From positions 124,001 to 188,000 of the forward strand of contig QRFJ01003055.1 in the NCBI GenBank assembly GCA_006176705.1: a stretch of DNA of 64,000 nt. Reading direction: 5' to 3'. The notes below the pieces were generated by a model. The model was not told the origin of the DNA, did no database searches, and worked only from the letters and a program-made list of their open reading frames with translations. The position numbers were made by a program, and so were the translations under genes. Of this stretch, positions 34,908-48,131 are shown piece by piece. The stretch comes from Cocos nucifera (lineage: Eukaryota; Streptophyta; Magnoliopsida; Arecales; Arecaceae). Positions within the stretch are counted from its first letter, which is position 1. Every line of letters starts with the position of its first letter.

Positions 34908-37900
34908 TATCTGTGTTCAACCCGCTAGCATGTATCCTAGACACCCATAGATTGACCGAACCTAATTATAAGTATTGGCTTCAAAACTTCAAAATTATTT
35001 TAGACTCTGAGAAGTTAACTCGTGTTGGATCAGGACCCTCCCACCTTACTAGCTCGTCCAACCACTGAATAGAGAGTGTCTCTTGAAAAATGGATAGACG
35101 AAGATAATAAGGCTAGATATTGCATGTTGGGCTCAATGTCTGATGAGCTTCAGTGCTAACATAGAGATATCAGGACTACCCACCAAATGTTGGCTCACCT
35201 ACAAGAGATGTTTGGTGAACAGAGTTGCCCAGCCAAGTATCAAGTCACTAAATGACTTTTCAAGGCTAAAATGCATGATGGGCAGTCAGTCCAAGATCAT
35301 TGTCTGTTGATGATCAAGGACTTGGAAGAGCTTGAGAAGCTCAGAGTGAAGTTGGACTTGGATCTACAGAATGATATAATTCTGCAATCCTTGACTGATG
35401 CATATGGGCAGTTCATCATGAACTATCATATGCATAAACTTCAAAATTTCTTGACCAAACTTATGAATATGCTGGTTACTACTGAGCTTTCCATGAAAGA
35501 TTCTAAAGGCTTAGTGCTTGCTATGGAACAGACTTCTTCCAAGAGAAAATCTTTTGAAAAAAAGAAGAAGTCTATGAAAAAGCAGAAAGTAGAAGGAGGA
35601 AAGAAGAGAAAGGCATAGCTGAAAAAGAAGGCCGTTGATAAAGGAAAATATTTTCATTGCAACAATGACGGCCACAGGAAGTGAAACTGCCCTATTTACC
35701 TGGCCAACCTGAAGAATAAGAAGGAGGCAGGTCCTTCTGGAGGTATGCTCGTTATTAAGTCTAACCTTATGGTTTCTTCTACATCCAGTTGGATGCTTGA
35801 CTCTAGTTCTAGTGCTCATTTGTGCACTTCCATGCAGAGTCTTGAGGATAGCAAGAGGCTGAGAGATAGTGAGATGATCCTGTGTGTCAAAAATGGAGCA
35901 AAAGTTGCTACCGTGGCCGTAAAAACATACCCTCTTCGACTACCATCTGGTTTAGACTTAGTTTTAAAAGATTATTATTATGTGCCTGCAGCAAGCAGAA
36001 ATTTGATTTCTGTTTCATGCCTAGCACTGGAAGGCTATGTAATTAGTTTTCTTAAAGACCATTGTAACATTCTTTATGAAAGAAATAAAATTGTAAGTAA
36101 TTTCCTTATTAACGGTATTTATCAGTTACATATTGATGTATCTATTTTTAATATCAAGCAAAATGTGAATGCTATGAAATATCCTAGGGATAGTCCAAAT
36201 GATAGGTATCTATGGCACCTAAGACTAGGTCATATAGCAGAAGATAGGATTAACAAATTGGAGAAAACCAGGCTATTGAGTCCATTGACTTCTAAGTCAT
36301 ATCCAATTTATGAATCTTCTCTTTATGGCAAAATGACTAAACTCTCTTTTATAGGACATGGAGAAAGGGCCATGGATCTTCTTGCCCTAATACATACTGA
36401 TGTGTACGGCCCATTTGATGTGTCGACTAGAGACAATTTTGTCTACTTCATTACCTTTACAGATGATCTATCTAGGTATAGGTATGTGTATCTTATGAGA
36501 CACAAGTTCGAAGCTTTTGAAAAGTTCAAAGAATTTAGACATGAAGTAGAAAAATAAACTAGAAAATCCATTAAGGTTCTTCGATCAGATCGAGGAAGTG
36601 AATACCTTAGTCGGAAATTCCTGGACTATCTCAAGAAAAATGGCATAGTCTCTCAATGGACTCCACCTGGAATACCTCAACTCAACGAGATTTTAGAACA
36701 AACGAACGGGACCCTATTAGATATGGTTCGATCCATGATGGGCTTCATGGACCTCCCTGATTATCTTTGTGGACACTCTTTGTTAACTGTAATATATTTA
36801 CTGAATAGGATTTCTTCTAAAATCATTTCTACCATACCGTATGAGATATGGCATGGTAAGAAATCAAGTCTGAGTCATCTCAGAATTTGGATTGTCCGAC
36901 TCATGTCAAAAGACAACAAGTGGACAAGTTAGACTTCAGGTCCTTTAAAGCTCGATTTATAGGATATCTTAAAGCATCATTAGGATATTATTTCTTCATT
37001 CTAGAAGTTCATAATGTGATTGTGAGTCGACTTGCCATCTTTCTTAAAAAATAGTTTGTTCAAGATGGCGGCATTGGAAAGAAGATCAAGCTCGATAAGA
37101 AAGTCTCATAAGAACAACGAGCTAAGGACCAATTGGAACCAAATTAGGTTGAGCCAATACAATCACTACCTCCTCCACCTCGTAGATCGAAAAGAGTTTT
37201 CATCCCCCTGAAAGGTACTTAGGTACCATTTCAGAGGAAGTAGAGGAAATGTTCCTCATAAGTAATGGGGTTCATGGTGATGATCTGAAAACCTATAGTA
37301 AGGCAATATCAGATATCGACTTTGAGAAATGGCTAGAGGCAATGAAGTCAGAAATTGACTCGATGCACTCAAACCAAGTCTAGACCTTGGTAGATCTACT
37401 AGAAGATATAGTACCTATTGGGTATAAATAGATCTACAAGAGAAAGATTGGTGCAGATGGAAATATGGAGACATTCAAAGCTAGATTAGTGGCCAAAAGT
37501 TATAGTCAGCGTGAAGGCATTGACTATCAGGATACCTTTTTGTTAGTAACTATACTAAAATTCATCCACACATTTCTTGCTGTTGCAGCCAATTTTGATT
37601 ATGAAATATAGCAAATGGATGTGAAAATGACATTCTTAAATGGATATCTTGAGAAAGATATCTATATTCAACAGCTGCTAGGTTTCACATCCAGTGATGC
37701 TGATCACAAGGTATGCAAGCTGCAACGGTCCATATATGGACTTAAGCAAGCATCTGAGAGCTGGAATACTCATTTTAATGATGTGATCAAATTATTTGGT
37801 TTCATCAAAAATGAGGAGGAGCCATGTGTCTTCAAAATGGTCAGTGGGAGCACTTTTGTCTTCCTCGTATTGTACGTGGATGACATCCCCATTATTGAAA

Positions 37901-38853
37901 TTGATATTCTCATGTTGGCCATAGTTAAAATATGGTTATCCAAACAATTCTCCATGAAAGACCTAGGTGAAGTATCCTTTATTCTAAAAATTAAGGTCTA
38001 TAGAGATAGACCGAATAGGATGCTAGGACTTTTACAGAAGATGTACATAGAGGAAGTGCTAAAGAGATTTAGCATGGAAAACTATAAGAGGGGATTAGTA
38101 CCCTTCAGACATGGTATTCATCTTTTCAAGAAGATGTGCCCTAGCACACCTGAGGAAATAGAACGCATGAGCAAGATCCCTAATGCTTCATCAATAGGAA
38201 GCCTCATGTATGCCATGTTATTTACATGACCTGATATAGCCCATGCTGTGAGTGTCACAAGCAGATATCAGTCAAATCCAGGAGAAGAACACTGGACTTT
38301 TGTGAAATATATCCTTAAGTACTTGAGAAGAACTAAGGATATGTTGTTGGTCTTTGGAAATGAAGAACTCTAAGTCCAGGGGTATACAGACTCGGATTTT
38401 ATGTCCGACGTAGATGATCGAAAGTCGACATCTGGGAGTCTATTTGTGTGCAATGGTGGAGCTGCCAGTTGAAAAAGTTCCAAACAGACAGTAATAGCAG
38501 ATTCCATCATGGAAGCATAATACATCGCTGCATCAGAAGCTGCAAAGGAGGCATTCTGATATAAGAAGTTTACCATAGAGATCGGAGTAATGCCATCAGA
38601 TGCCATTTCTCTGTACTGTGACAACAATGGCACCATAGCTTTTGCTAAGGAGCCGAGGTCTCATCAGAAATCCAAGCACATTGAGTGGCGATACCACCTC
38701 ATCAGCGATTACCTCGAGAAGGGATATGTCGAGGTCAAGAGTGTCGACTCCACAGATAATGCGGCAGACCCACTTACAAAGCCGTTGGGCCAGCAGAAGA
38801 TCAAAGCCCACCTTGAGATGATGGGACTTAGATTTATACCCAATTGGCTTTAG
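34908..38853 (+). pseudogene. gag-pol pseudogene of copia element B
   Basis: All copia domains are present in order: UBN2-type gag from 34908 (start codon ATA), CCHC knuckle near 35650 (W to R, then a stop), protease near 35790 with LDSSSSAH (the catalytic DSG is now DSS), pre-integrase 'DRYLWHLRLGHIAEDRINKL' (36206-36262), integrase to about 37050, RT (37280-38230) with YVDD at 37873-37884, and RNase H ending 'FIPNWL' at 38853. Stops and shifts include TGA at 35253-35255, TAA after 'HEVEK' (36555), TAG at 37052-37054, and several in RNase H. The two stops TGA and TAG are shared with other copies. Length (3.9 kb) is normal for copia. The product is certainly non-functional as one polyprotein. 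Confidence 0.93.
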
Positions 38854-38856
38854 GTC

Positions 38857-38867
38857 AAGTGGGAGTT
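38857..38867 (+). other. Polypurine tract of element B
   Basis: AAGTGGGAGTT directly precedes the TGTTAG of the 3' LTR, three bases after the RNase H stop codon. Confidence 0.8.
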
Positions 38868-41142
38868 TGTTAGATATGTGTGTCCTAGAAGCTAGAATTG
38901 TCTGACACTTATAATACACTTCTAGGGGCAAAATTATAATTTTGATAATAAAAAATTAAATGGGTTATTTTCTATCATAAATGTGTTTTTAGTATCTGTG
39001 ATACATCCCTTGAGTTAATGGTAATGATAATTCATATTTTCAAGAGTTGAAAATTTAAGAAATGAATTTTCGTTATTAACTCATAAAATGCTTCTGACCG
39101 TAGGATCATCATGAGGATGGTGATTCATTTGGAAGGTTGGTATACAATCGCTTCTACATGAGTCTTGAGTCTACTATGTAGAGATACCGAAATGAGAGTA
39201 TACGTACTCGTTAGAGAACGAGGGCACTCAGCGTGACCACCTCGAGCAGTCATAAGGAAGTCTACCTTCTCATCGATGACTAACTCGATGCTGCAGTGGT
39301 GTGTCTGGTTCTTTGACTTGAGGTGCATCGGCAGTTCACCTTGAGGGTGTCATAGTTTGACTACACCATGACTCGATCTCCTAGCCATTCGAAACCTTGA
39401 GGTGTATGTTGGCTATAGCATGTTCGTTGTAGGAATTAGATTGCACCAAGAAGGAATCTATCTACCTCGGTGGATGAGGTGCAGCCCTATGAGGATCATG
39501 AGAATCAAGTCCATAAGCCCATGGTCATGGTAGAGTGAAATTATAGAAAGAGTTTCTATTAAGATTTTGACATCGGACTTGAATCAAATGGTTAAATCAT
39601 AAGATAAAAATTAAGGTTTGATGAGTTCACCTTAACCCTAATCTGATCGGGGATCAAGATAGAAGAACTTAATCACACAAGTAGTTGCACCAAGAGGTTC
39701 ATTTTCAATTTTGATGGGTTGCTACCATATACTGCTAGGTATCACTAGTGGATTTTGGAAGCAATTAGAATGATTTAGATGATCGATCATTCTAGTTGTC
39801 TGAATCAGAAGAGTTCTGATCCATCGAAAGAAGTTTCGATGATGTCGATGATAGAGATCACGACATATCCCATTATCATATAGAACTGAACCTAACTAGA
39901 TCACACAAATAAGGATTTGGATCTGGATATCATCAATTGGACTAATCCAGCTCAATTAATTTGAATAAGATTCAATTAGGTTCAAGAAAATCATGCTAGC
40001 ATACGATTGAGCCTAACGTTCTTCTTCTACTATCAACAAAAGTTGTCTCGACTAAGCCAAATGTGTTTGTGCTTACTCAGGTACCTTTACTTGGTTTGAC
40101 TAGAGCTTGTCTTGATTAGAAAAGGATTGTCTTAACTTGTGAGATAAATTTGAGATAACACCTGCCATTTTCCATCGCCTGCTAATTCTTATCTTTGACT
40201 TTGGTCAAACATTGACCTTTGACACTTAGACATTTGTCCATGTGTCATGCACCCATAGGAGATCAGATAGAGGCTTGTCCCCTTGCTAGAAATTAGAAAG
40301 GAGGGGGTGCATGTCTAGGGAGGCGTGAGCCCATGGATAGGGATGTCTGGAGTCCCATACGGATGAGACTCTAGGATGCTTCTTGGAATCAACTTAGGAA
40401 GGTGTCTAAGACTCAGCTTTGATTAGTCTTGATGCCTCCTAAGGATTAATTGAAGGGGCTCTTATCTTATTAGATCAGGTGATATCATCCCATCAATAAG
40501 ATTTAGATCTGATTGCATGAACCAACATGATTGATCGGGATGATGTAGCACTGCATGGCGCAGCAGGGTCTATTAAACCCTATCAGCACCCAACTTTTAT
40601 AGATTTCTCTCTTAGTCCAAGCCCCAAGGCTGCCCCTTTCCCTCCTCTATGCCAACATCTAGTCCTCTCTCTCCTCTCCATGCCCAAGGAATTTTTGGCT
40701 CCAGTTTGGTGCGATCTAGGCAAGAGAAAGCTAACAAGAACAAAAGAAGGCAGCACTGCTGCAGAGATGACTGCAGATCTTCGAAAGAAATTTTGAAGAT
40801 CTTCTAAATTAGATTCAGATATGATATTTAGATAGGTGATAAAGAAGGAGAAGATCTCCAGATCCAGCTTGAGTGGATACTGATAGAGGCCAGGCGCTTG
40901 CGTGGCTAGATCCAGAACCTCAGGCAATCAACAAGATCATCAAAGGGTAATCTAATTATCCAACATCAAGATACAAATTAATCAGATTAAATTTACTTTT
41001 ATTTTTATTTGTTAGATCTATGAAATCAGATCTAAAATATCTTAGATCTAATCTGGATACATGAGAGAAATTTTTGAAATATCTCTCTTGATCCAATCAA
41101 ATCTGAACGAACCTGATCCAAAAAATTAGGATTTCTCTTTCA
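38868..41142 (+). repeat. 3' LTR of element B
   Basis: A complete LTR of 2,275 bp, TGTTAGATATGTG...CTCTTTCA, of the A family but visibly more diverged than the LTRs of A. TATTAAA lies at 40571-40577, where 5' B has TATATAA. It ends in the gag of element H. A candidate duplication on the right (TGATG) cannot be checked because the left end of B is lost. Confidence 0.92.
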
Positions 41143-41981
41143 TGATGAGCATTTCTTCAAAAGGTCTTTCTTACTGCTTGTTCTTTAGGCTGACCAGGTA
41201 TGCAAGGTAGTCCCACTTCCAATGGTCATTAGAGTTGTAGTGGAAACACTTTTCCTTCTCCGTGGCCTTCTTCTTCGGCTCGCTCTTCTTTTTTCCTTCT
41301 ATTTTCTACTTCTTCGTAGACTTCTTCTTTCCAAAAGACTTTCTCTTGGAAGAAGTCTACTCCATAGCTAGAACTGAGCTCTTTAAATCCTTCAAAGTTT
41401 GCTCAGTAGTAACTAGCATATTTATTAACTCAACCAAGGTGCACTGGAGCTTATTCATATGGAAGTTCATAATGAACTGCCCATACAAATCAATCAAGGA
41501 CTGCAGGATTACATCAATATGTAGTTCCTTGTCCATCAAGACTCTGAGCTTCTCAAGCTCTTTAGGTCCTTGATCATTTGCCAAGCAATAATCTTAGACT
41601 GACTACCCATCATGCATCTACACCTTAAATACTCTTCTAGAGATTTGATAATGCGCTATGCGACTCTGATCACTAAACAACTATTGCATGTGCGCCAACA
41701 TTTGATGAGCAGTCCTAATGTCTTCATGTTGGCACTGCAACTCATCTGATATTGAGCCCAACATGTGGCACTTTACTTTGTGATGATCGTCAGACCACTT
41801 CTCGTGAGATGTTCTCTGATCAGCAGTCGGACGGGCTAGTAAAGGAAAGGTCCTGGTCCAATACACAGGTCAACTTTTTCAAATCCAAAATAATTTTGAA
41901 GTTCTTTAACCAATCCTTATAAATTGGTCAGGTCAACTTGTTGGTATCTAGGATTTGGGCTAGAGATTTTGATGCAGATAT
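41143..41981 (-). pseudogene. gag fragment of copia element H
   Basis: Minus-strand reading from 41981 (start-equivalent ATA) gives the same gag as A, B, C and J: 'LYRKISASKSLAQILDT', 'HMLGSISDELQCQHEDIRTA', 'LYGQFIMNFHMNKLQ', a lysine-rich stretch, then a damaged zinc knuckle (KCFHYNSNDHWK; second Cys lost) at about 41210-41250. At the codon that is TGA in A, B and C it has AGA (Arg). B cuts it off at 41143. It has several stops and shifts and is non-functional. Confidence 0.85.
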
Positions 41982-43442
41982 TTTTCTGTAGAGAGTCAAA
42001 GTTTCTAGTTAGACTTGTAATTTGACTCAACCAATTTATTTAGAGGCTTCATTTTTAAATAAATTAGGCTCCCACTATTTTCTCAGATCCCTACACTCCC
42101 TTGGTAGAGATGCAAAAATCTCCATGATCATTGATTTCTAGTGGGTGGTGTTGTCCCACTGACTGGCTCACCACCTCACCTAATAGTTATTGATGATGGA
42201 TCAATTGATGAGTGGACAACTCTTATCCAATGTTTCTCTAAATATGGTGCATCCAAACCTGGTCTCTAATTCATGAAGCTCACCATGCTTGGAATACTGC
42301 TCCACTCCTTAGTTAAGTCAAACCCATCATTTGCATAAATTGGATTTCTGATTGGATCCCTCACCATATCCAAAATATTGAGCCCAACCCATCCTCCAAC
42401 CCATTGCATCCAATGCCTAATAGATATGGTTGCATCTTTCTGGTGCAACTGAACCACTGTATTCAACTAAGAACAATCAACCCCGGAAAGGGCCCGTACA
42501 TCTACAATGGTGGAAGACTTAGGACTTAATATTTTCTTAGAAAGATTAGATTTGATCTCTTAGACTCAACTAATCATAACATTTATGACTAACTTAGTGG
42601 CATGGGTTAGCTCGAATTATTAGCCATCTCAAATCAGAACTAGGTCGATATAAATGGTCAGGTAAGTGAGACTGGTGGAAGGGATATACCATTAACTCGA
42701 CAAGAATGCATTCAGGTTGAGTAGCTCTCAATTAAAAATCAGTCGATCGTATTTGCCAGATTTACCTTAGACACCAAATTATCAAATCAAAACCAATAAA
42801 ATTAGCCTACAATCCAGGCTCGAACAGTGGAGCCAAATTAGGTCTTGACTTGATTGAGTCACATCTCAATATGATTCGATCTTGACCCAGACTTAATCCT
42901 ATTAGTCTAGTCAAATCTAAGTTTTTTTTGATCCCACCTAACCAACTCTTGATTCGATTTGATCAACCACTAGACCTAATTAAACTACCCAAGCCTGAAC
43001 CCATGATTTATGAAGGTGTCTTTGATCTAAAAATTCATAATTTTAGATCTAATTAATTTCATAAACTTAATTCTTAATTAAGTCTAAGGGTTCAATAACA
43101 AAACATGCATAAAAATCCTAGGACTTTAGGATCTAGGGTTTTGTAGAAAAGTAAGTTTTTGATTTTTGATTAAGGATAAATGTGCAGCACCCCTACACGC
43201 CCTAAAAGCACTCCATCGAATGGAAAGAGAGGGCCTTTAAACCCTTCTTACTCTTATGACCGGATGGCCAAGGGAATGCCTTAATCAAAAATATGAACTA
43301 TACTACAAAACTATAAGATCTAAAGCATATAACTATTACATGATTTAAGATCTAATCTACACATGTTTTGCATACATCTCATGTATCAAATTTAACTTTT
43401 AAATTTATGTTTTAGATCTGATTACATCTAATGTAATATCTG
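41982..43442 (-). mobile_element. Untranslated leader of element H, truncated
   Basis: It is collinear with the leaders of A and C, including the leader frame (42266-42466) and the folded domain. The outer arms here are 14 bp and perfect: ATTTTTGATTAAGG at 43162-43175 and CCTTAATCAAAAAT at 43279-43292. The sequence stops at 43442 ('aatatctg'), where the gypsy-type LTR begins. Primer-binding site and LTR of H are not seen. Confidence 0.8.
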
Positions 43443-44315
43443 TGTTGGTGTAGAATCTGGTTGATGCTTGAACCAAGCTAGAGCTGGAGAAGATAAGGCC
43501 ATCGCCAAGAACCTGCAAGGCAAGTCCTGATCGAAGTCGGGGATGGTTGCTCTGGTAGGACCCTCCGATGATCAAGTCAGCTCTTTTGGCCAACAGAAAT
43601 GGAGTGCTCAGGAAAGAAAGTAGTAAAGTTTGGAGAAGAAGAAGAAAGCTCCTAAGAGAAACGTATCTGGAGGGTCTCTATTATAGGCAGAGCCTGTAAC
43701 AAATTGAGAGCGACAACCATAACGGTTTGGTAGCGGGCCGTTCGGAGCCATGTGGAGTTTGTTATGGAGAGTAGTGTCTGTTGTCATGATGTGCCGGTTT
43801 GTTGAAATTTAATAGTTGGAGTTTGGAGGAGTAGACATTGGTTGATGAAGAATTTTGAGTTATATCAAATCTAGAGGTGTTCAGACCCCCCCTAAGGTAG
43901 TCTATGTGCGGATTGCTCCATGTCGTGTATAGAATTGGATTCGTGTAGGCAAGGAGACCCTTTTGAGCAACTACAGGATGTTCAATCGGAAGGGATTTAG
44001 GAGCTCTGTGATCGAAGAAATCTTGAAAGAAGTCTACTGGAGAAATCTAAAAGTTGATCCATTGGAAGAATCTGGATGTAGTCTGCCAGAGGAGAAATCT
44101 GAAGGAGGATTTGTCTGATGGACAAATCCGATTGAAGGAGAAGTCCAAATGTAGAAGAGTTCGATAGGAGTCCAGCTGTAGAGGAGTCCAAAAGGAGTCC
44201 AATTATAGAGAAGTCTGAAAGGAGGAATCCGCGATTAAAGTTCTTCTATGAGCATAAGTTACATTTGGTCGAGCATTAGACCGAACTTCGGTGGGAGCAA
44301 GGTTTACCTCCAACA
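43443..44315 (-). repeat. Probable 3' LTR of Ty3/gypsy-type element I
   Basis: An 873-bp block bounded by the inverted ends TGTTGG...CCAACA. On the minus strand it starts TGTTGGAGG right after a polypurine tract, has a TATA-like CTATAATAG at 43678-43686, and ends CACCAACA. A second LTR is not in the window, so the call rests on the ends, the polypurine tract and the adjoining antisense gene. A minus-strand open frame at 43405-43593 crosses the boundary and is fortuitous. Frames at 43997-44191 and 44203-44553 are not recognisable. Confidence 0.6.
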
Positions 44316-44332
44316 ATAGTCCCCCTACTTTT
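44316..44332 (-). other. Polypurine tract of element I
   Basis: The minus strand reads AAAAGTAGGGGGACTAT immediately before the TG of the LTR. This fixes the orientation of element I as minus. Confidence 0.65.
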
Positions 44333-44629
44333 AAGTTTGAAATTCGAAGAAAGGGAGTAAAAAGGCGACTGTCAAGGTTCTTTCCTAGGTTCCTACACTC
44401 ATCAGGACGAGATGTTTTGGCATTTATCATGCTGGTGCCAAAGCATTTTGAATATGAAATGGATTTGAGAAGACGGCCCTTCGTATTTGCTGCCGAACCT
44501 CTCCCCCAAGTATGGTGCCATAAAGACTTCGTCTGTCGCCACTTCTCTATCATGATGTGTGGGACGCATGGTATATGCCTATCGATTGAAGTAGATCCAC
44601 AATCATAACTACCTTGGATTGCCTCTGGC

Positions 44630-44637
44630 TATTTAAG
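44630..44637 (+). promoter_or_regulatory. Possible TATA box of the antisense gene
   Basis: TATTTAAG on the plus strand is followed by a CT-rich stretch, about 310 bases before the first ATG of the gypsy-type gene. The sequence between holds no other recognisable coding region (a 65-codon frame at 44614-44811 looks like 5' untranslated sequence). Confidence 0.4.
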
Positions 44638-44945
44638 GCCTTCTCCTCTCATCTAGAAGTCATTCTTGCTCGAGTCTTCTACTTCCTCCAGTCCCTATTC
44701 TTCTTCCACCCAAGAGTCTTAGCTTCCTTCCTCATCTTCTTGGATTCCAGATGCCCTTTCGACTGGTTCTTGTCGCCCCCACCATCTTTTCATCCTCCCC
44801 AAATGGCCTAAGTCAATTTCCTAACCCTTCTCTTTGAGTATTCATGCCTTTTAGCTTCTTGCTCCTCCGATTTCTCTATTGCAATATTTGCCCTATATTT
44901 TTTCTTGAATTTTGGGGGTTTTCTTGGAATTTTATTTCGATCTGA

Positions 44946-45830
44946 ATGTCTTCCAAAACCTTCCTCTCCCTCGGTTCTTAGAGCTCACCCAGACCAACCT
45001 TCCTAGACCCTGCACCTCTGACTGAGGTCAAACCTAGGAACATATCTCACTCATCCTTCATCCTAGACACCATTCCGTTCATTCTTACTCTGGATGATCT
45101 TTCTTTGATCCAAATTCAATATGGAATCTTCCTAGAATATGATCTTGAACTTCCTAGTTTGGATGACCGAGTAAGTTATCCTCCGACTAGTCAATTTTGC
45201 TTATACTTAGAGACCTTGCATGCCGGGCTTCGACTCCTACTGCCCTTTTTTGTAGTTGCCCTCTTTCGATTTTTGAACATCTTCTTTGCATCCATCGTAC
45301 TGAACTCCTTTTGGTTCATCATAGACTTCCTTTCCCTCTACTATCTAGCCGAAGTTCGGTAGACTATCTCATTATTTTGAAACTTCTACAATTTCAGATG
45401 CCATCCTTCCGTAAAGGACTGGTGGTACTTCTGCCCCTAGTTTGACAAGAAGGGGTTACTGAAAGGCGCTCCTTCTTTCATTCATAACTAAAAGAAGAAG
45501 TACTTCTTCATTCGATGCTACACCTTGTTAGTAGATCTTCCTCCTTGGGGTCACATTAGGGAGTCGGTTCATTGAGCTCCTAGATTAGATAAGGCTAATC
45601 TTGATTCCCCTAACAAACTTAAAACATTCCGAGCTCCTCTTCTTCCTGACCTTCTAAAAGAATAGACCTTGTTCAATCTGAATTTGAGTCCCCTCGATCC
45701 TGCTGGTATATTTTTCTACTTTTCAAATTCTTCATGTAGTTTTACATATATGTACTGTCACTGATCACGATTCCTTTTCTATTGTAGAAATGGATACTAA
45801 GGCTGTCAAAATGCTCACCAAGGGACTTTA
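44946..45830 (+). pseudogene. 'Putative gypsy type transposon' (Transposase_28) antisense gene, 5' part
   Basis: From ATG 44946 the frame reads MSSKTFLSLGS, one TAG, then continues. The best part (about 45040-45360) has 'LDDLSLIQIQYGIFLEYDLELP', then 'CLYLETLHAGLRLLLPFFV' and 'VALFRFLNIF', the pattern of the plant family Pfam Transposase_28 (PF04195). Beyond a TAG at 45360-45362 the similarity continues in a shifted frame ('VKDWWYFCP' near 45415, 'KGLLKGAPSFIHN' near 45460). A probable intron ends near 45788, and a new exon starts 'MDTKAVKMLTKGLYAQKRK'. This exon is cut after GGACTTTA by element A and continues at 56248. Genes of this family are known as extra, antisense frames between pol and the 3' LTR of Tat-lineage Ty3/gypsy elements, which fits the neighbouring LTR and polypurine tract. 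Broken by stops and by the insertion. Confidence 0.72.
45826..45830. repeat. Target-site duplication CTTTA, left copy (element A)
   Basis: CTTTA directly precedes the LTR at 45831 and is repeated at 56248-56252. Confidence 0.95.
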
Positions 45831-48117
45831 TGAAGGGAAATCCTGATTTCCCTGACCAGGTTCGTTCAGATCTGATCAGATCAAGAGATATATTTCAAAA
45901 ATCTTTCTCTTAGATCTGTATCAGATCAGGGATGCTTTAGATCTGATTCTTATTTATTTAATAAAAATTAAATGAAAAGGATAAATTAAATCACATTCAA
46001 TTTACCTGAATAGGGTAATCCTATTACCCTGTTGATGATCCTGTTTGCAGCGGAAGGTTCTGGATCAAGCCACGCAAGCGCCTGGCCTCTACCGGTATCC
46101 ACTCGGGCTTGGATCTGGAGATCCTCTTCTTCTCTATCACACCTCCAAAAATCAGATCTGGATCTGATCTGGAGGATCTTCAAAACTCCTTTTGAAGATC
46201 TGCAGTCGTTCCTTTGCAGCAGCGCAGCCTTCTTGCTTTTGATCGCCTTTTCTTGATCTGAATCGCACCAATCCAAATCCAAAACACTTTTGGACGTGGA
46301 GAGCAAGGGGAGAAGAGAGTATGGCATGGAGAAAGGAGGAGGAGAGGCAGCCTTGGGGCGTGGGAAGATTGCTTCTTGATTATTATTTTCAGTTGGGCGC
46401 AGGGTCTTATTTATAGACTAAGCTTGTGATCCAACTCCTCTTCCTCCCAACCAATCACAACCCTTTGTGAAATCAGATCTAAATCTGATTGGTGGGAATA
46501 GAGTCCCCTGGATTCCTCCTTAGAGGGTGCCTAAGACCAGTCAAACTGGATTCTTAGAAGAACTCTGAATTGGAATCCAAAAGGGAGATGGAGTCCTTGT
46601 CCAACAAGGACTCCTAGGCGCCTCCTACTTGGGCTCACGCCACCCTTGGCGTGCGCCCTTCTCCTTGCCAGGTTCTGGCAGGGGGACAGGCCCCCACCAG
46701 CTCTCCAATAGGTGCATGACATGTGGTCAAAAGTCAAAGTGTCAATGGTCAACGTTTGACCAGTCAAAGGTAGACTTTTGACCAAAGTCAAAGAACAAGA
46801 AATGGCAGGTGACCAAAAATGGCAGGTAATGTCTTACAAATAAGACAACCTATTTCTGACTTGGACAACCTCCAGTCAGACCATATGAAGGCCTCTGATT
46901 GAGCACAAACTCCTTTGGCTCAGACAGGACAACTTATTTATGATAGCAAAAGAAGAACGTTAGGTTCAATCGAGTGCTAGCACGATTTCCTTGAACCTAA
47001 TTGAATCTCATTCAGATCAATTGAACTAGATCAGTTCAATTGATGATCACCAGATTCAAACCCTTGTTTGTGTGACCCAGTTAGGTTCAGTTCTGTATGG
47101 TAATGGGATATGTCATGATCTCTATCATCGACATCATCGAAACTCCTTTCGATGGATCAGAACTCTTCTGATTCGAACAGCTAGAATGATCGATCATCTA
47201 AATCATTCTAATTGCTCCCAAAATCCACCAGTGACACCTAGCAGTATATGGTGGCAACCCATCAGAGCTGAATGCGAACCTCTTGGTGCAGCTACCTGTG
47301 TGATTCAAGTTCTTCTATCTTGAGCCCCGATCAGATTAGGGTTAAGGTGAACTCGTCAAACCCTAGTCTCTGTCATATGATGTAATCATTCGATTCGAGT
47401 CCAATGTGAAAATCTAAATAGAAACTCTTTCTATTATTTCACTCTGCCATGGCCATGGGCTTCTGGACTTGATTCTCATGATCATCATAGGGCTGCTCCT
47501 CTACCACCGAGGTAGATAGATTCCATCTTGATGCAATCCAGTTCCTACAATGAACATGCTCATAGCCAACATACACCTCAGGGTTCCATATGGCTAGGAG
47601 ACCGAGTAATGGTGTAGTCAAACTATAACACCCTCAAGGTGAACTGCCGATGCATCTCAGGTCAAAGAACCAGACACACTACTGCAGCATCGAGTCAGTC
47701 ATTGACGAGAAGGTAGACTCCCTAATGACTACTCGAGGTGGTCACGCTCAGTGCCCTCGTTCTCTAACGAGTACCTGTACTCTCGCTCCGGTGTCTCCAC
47801 ACCGTAGACTCAAGACTCATCTACTAAAGAGAAGCGATTGTACACCAACCTTCCGGATCAATCACCATCCTCGTGATGATCCTATGGTCGGGAGCATTTT
47901 ATGAGTTAATAATGATTATTCATGTCTTAAATTTTCAACTCTTGAAAATATGAATTATCATTACCATTAACTCAAAGGATGTATCACAGACACTAAATAC
48001 ACATATGTGATAGAAAATAACCCATTTTATTAATTATAGTCAAAATTATAATTTTGCCCCTAGAAGTGTATTACAAGTGTCAGCCAATTCTGGCTTCTAG
48101 GGCACATATATCTAACA
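45831..48117 (-). repeat. 3' LTR of element A
   Basis: Minus-strand TGTTAGATATATGTGCC...GGATTTCCCTTCA. TATAAATAA lies on the minus strand at 46407-46415. It holds the chain of inverted repeats seen in the solo LTR. It differs from the 5' LTR by a few substitutions and several extra single bases. Open frames inside (46531-46791, 47072-47323, 47650-47904) recur in the other LTRs and are not treated as genes. Confidence 0.96.
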
Positions 48118-48128
48118 ATCTCCCACTT
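48118..48128 (-). other. Polypurine tract of element A
   Basis: The minus strand reads AAGTGGGAGAT directly before the 3' LTR, a few bases after the RNase H stop codon. Confidence 0.85.
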
Positions 48129-48131
48129 GTC

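Noticed and set aside
43443..44315. Reading the TGTTGG...CCAACA block as the terminal inverted repeat of a DNA transposon
   Set aside because: The purine-rich tract directly inside one end and a TATA-like site in the matching orientation fit an LTR better, although the second LTR is not visible.
44291..44608. Plus-strand open frame of 105 codons between the LTR of I and the antisense gene
   Set aside because: No recognisable motif. It begins inside the LTR and lies upstream of the probable TATA box, so it is more likely non-coding.
47072..47323. Open frame of 83 codons identical in both LTRs of A and nearly identical in the solo LTR
   Set aside because: It runs antisense through LTR palindromes and is conserved only because these LTRs are young. 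In C, B and D the frame is broken and no domain is recognisable.
47650..47904. Open frame of 84 codons repeated in the solo LTR (6040-6294) and the 5' LTR of A (55781-56035)
   Set aside because: Same reason: LTR sequence, antisense to the element, no conservation beyond the nucleotide level.
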